Of a DNA stretch of 64,000 nucleotides, positions 63,954 to 64,000 are shown piece by piece (the first letter of the stretch is position 1; every line of letters begins with the position of its first letter). The DNA is taken from positions 124,001 through 188,000 of the forward strand of contig NZ_CP051481.1 in assembly GCF_012934855.1 (NCBI RefSeq), given 5' to 3'. The position numbers and the translations under genes are program-made. The notes under the pieces are model-generated. The model was not told where the DNA came from, ran no database searches, and was given only the letters and a program-made list of their open reading frames with translations. Source of the stretch: Mycoplasma phocoenae (GTDB lineage: Bacteria > Bacillota_I > Bacilli_A > Mycoplasmatales > Metamycoplasmataceae).

Positions 63954-63984
63954 AGAAACAAAACACAAACAAAAAAGAGGGAAT

Positions 63985-64000
63985 ATGTATAAACAATACG
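63985..64000 (+). CDS. Start of a gene cut by the window edge
   Basis: AGAGGGAAT precedes ATG at 63985; only MYKQY is visible. Product cannot be told. Confidence 0.5.

Noticed and set aside
1-64000. tRNA, rRNA, tmRNA and RNase P RNA genes
   Set aside because: I looked through the intergenic regions and saw no cloverleaf with TTCGA-type loops or rRNA motifs; only the SRP RNA and tracrRNA are supported.

Overview
The window is AT-rich DNA from a mollicute that reads UGA as tryptophan (genetic code 4). Nearly every long gene runs through in-frame TGA codons at positions where its family has Trp. The gene content fits a Mycoplasma-type genome: metal-ligand-less NrdF, ThrRS without a TGS domain, a short NAD salvage route, BspA-like lipoprotein and free-standing PTS pieces. 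A Hominis-group relative is my guess, not something the sequence proves.

Layout. 1-3.3 kb: spermidine/putrescine ABC transporter potABC. 3.3-6 kb: Smr protein, nicotinamidase and mutM on the minus strand, then sua5 and rpiB on plus. 6-8.7 kb: two YitT-family membrane proteins, one with a tandemly repeated extra loop. 8.7-17.5 kb: minus-strand housekeeping genes (dnaB, rplI, gdpP, engB, rpsR, ssb, rpsF, a purine permease, eno). 17.5-23.3 kb: TM2 protein, unknown protein, tig, tmcAL and a degenerate PTS permease. 23.3-23.8 kb: AT-rich intergenic region at a divergent strand switch with four DnaA-box-like sites. 23.8-26.6 kb: mnmE, an RNA m5U methyltransferase and a 24-residue peptide gene. 26.7-32 kb: type I restriction-modification locus hsdRMS, with a 3' frameshift in hsdR and an hsdS whose two target-recognition halves are almost identical. 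32-42 kb: PQ-loop protein, DUF4177-like protein, large SF1 helicase, Cys-less EIIB, trpS, thrS, membrane protein and pncB.

42.1-48.5 kb is a type II-A CRISPR-Cas locus. A minus-strand tracrRNA is divergent from an intact cas9 (1148 aa). The array has 11 repeats and 10 spacers. A cas1-cas2-csn2 operon on the minus strand points back at cas9, so the adaptation-array block is inverted relative to the usual II-A order. csn2 carries a one-base frameshift. Next to it, after mscL, lies a complete 3.7-kb transposon (49236-52933). It has about 27-bp terminal inverted repeats, a perfect 8-bp target-site duplication, an IS1595-type transposase and, 10 bp downstream, a fused nuclease-methylase-specificity protein of type IIG. 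I consider this transposon with a restriction-modification passenger the most interesting object here.

53-64 kb: a decayed leucine-rich-repeat lipoprotein, tuf with a structured leader, a decayed membrane protein, SRP RNA, an unknown protein, a ZIP-like metal transporter, the class Ib/Ie ribonucleotide reductase operon nrdF-nrdI-nrdE, gpmI and the start of one more gene.

All eight frameshifts I reconstructed are single missing bases in short homopolymers, and all lie in dispensable genes, while long essential genes are intact. That favours real decay over random sequencing error, but read-level data would be needed to decide. Coordinates and motifs were derived by reading the sequence; no database search was run.
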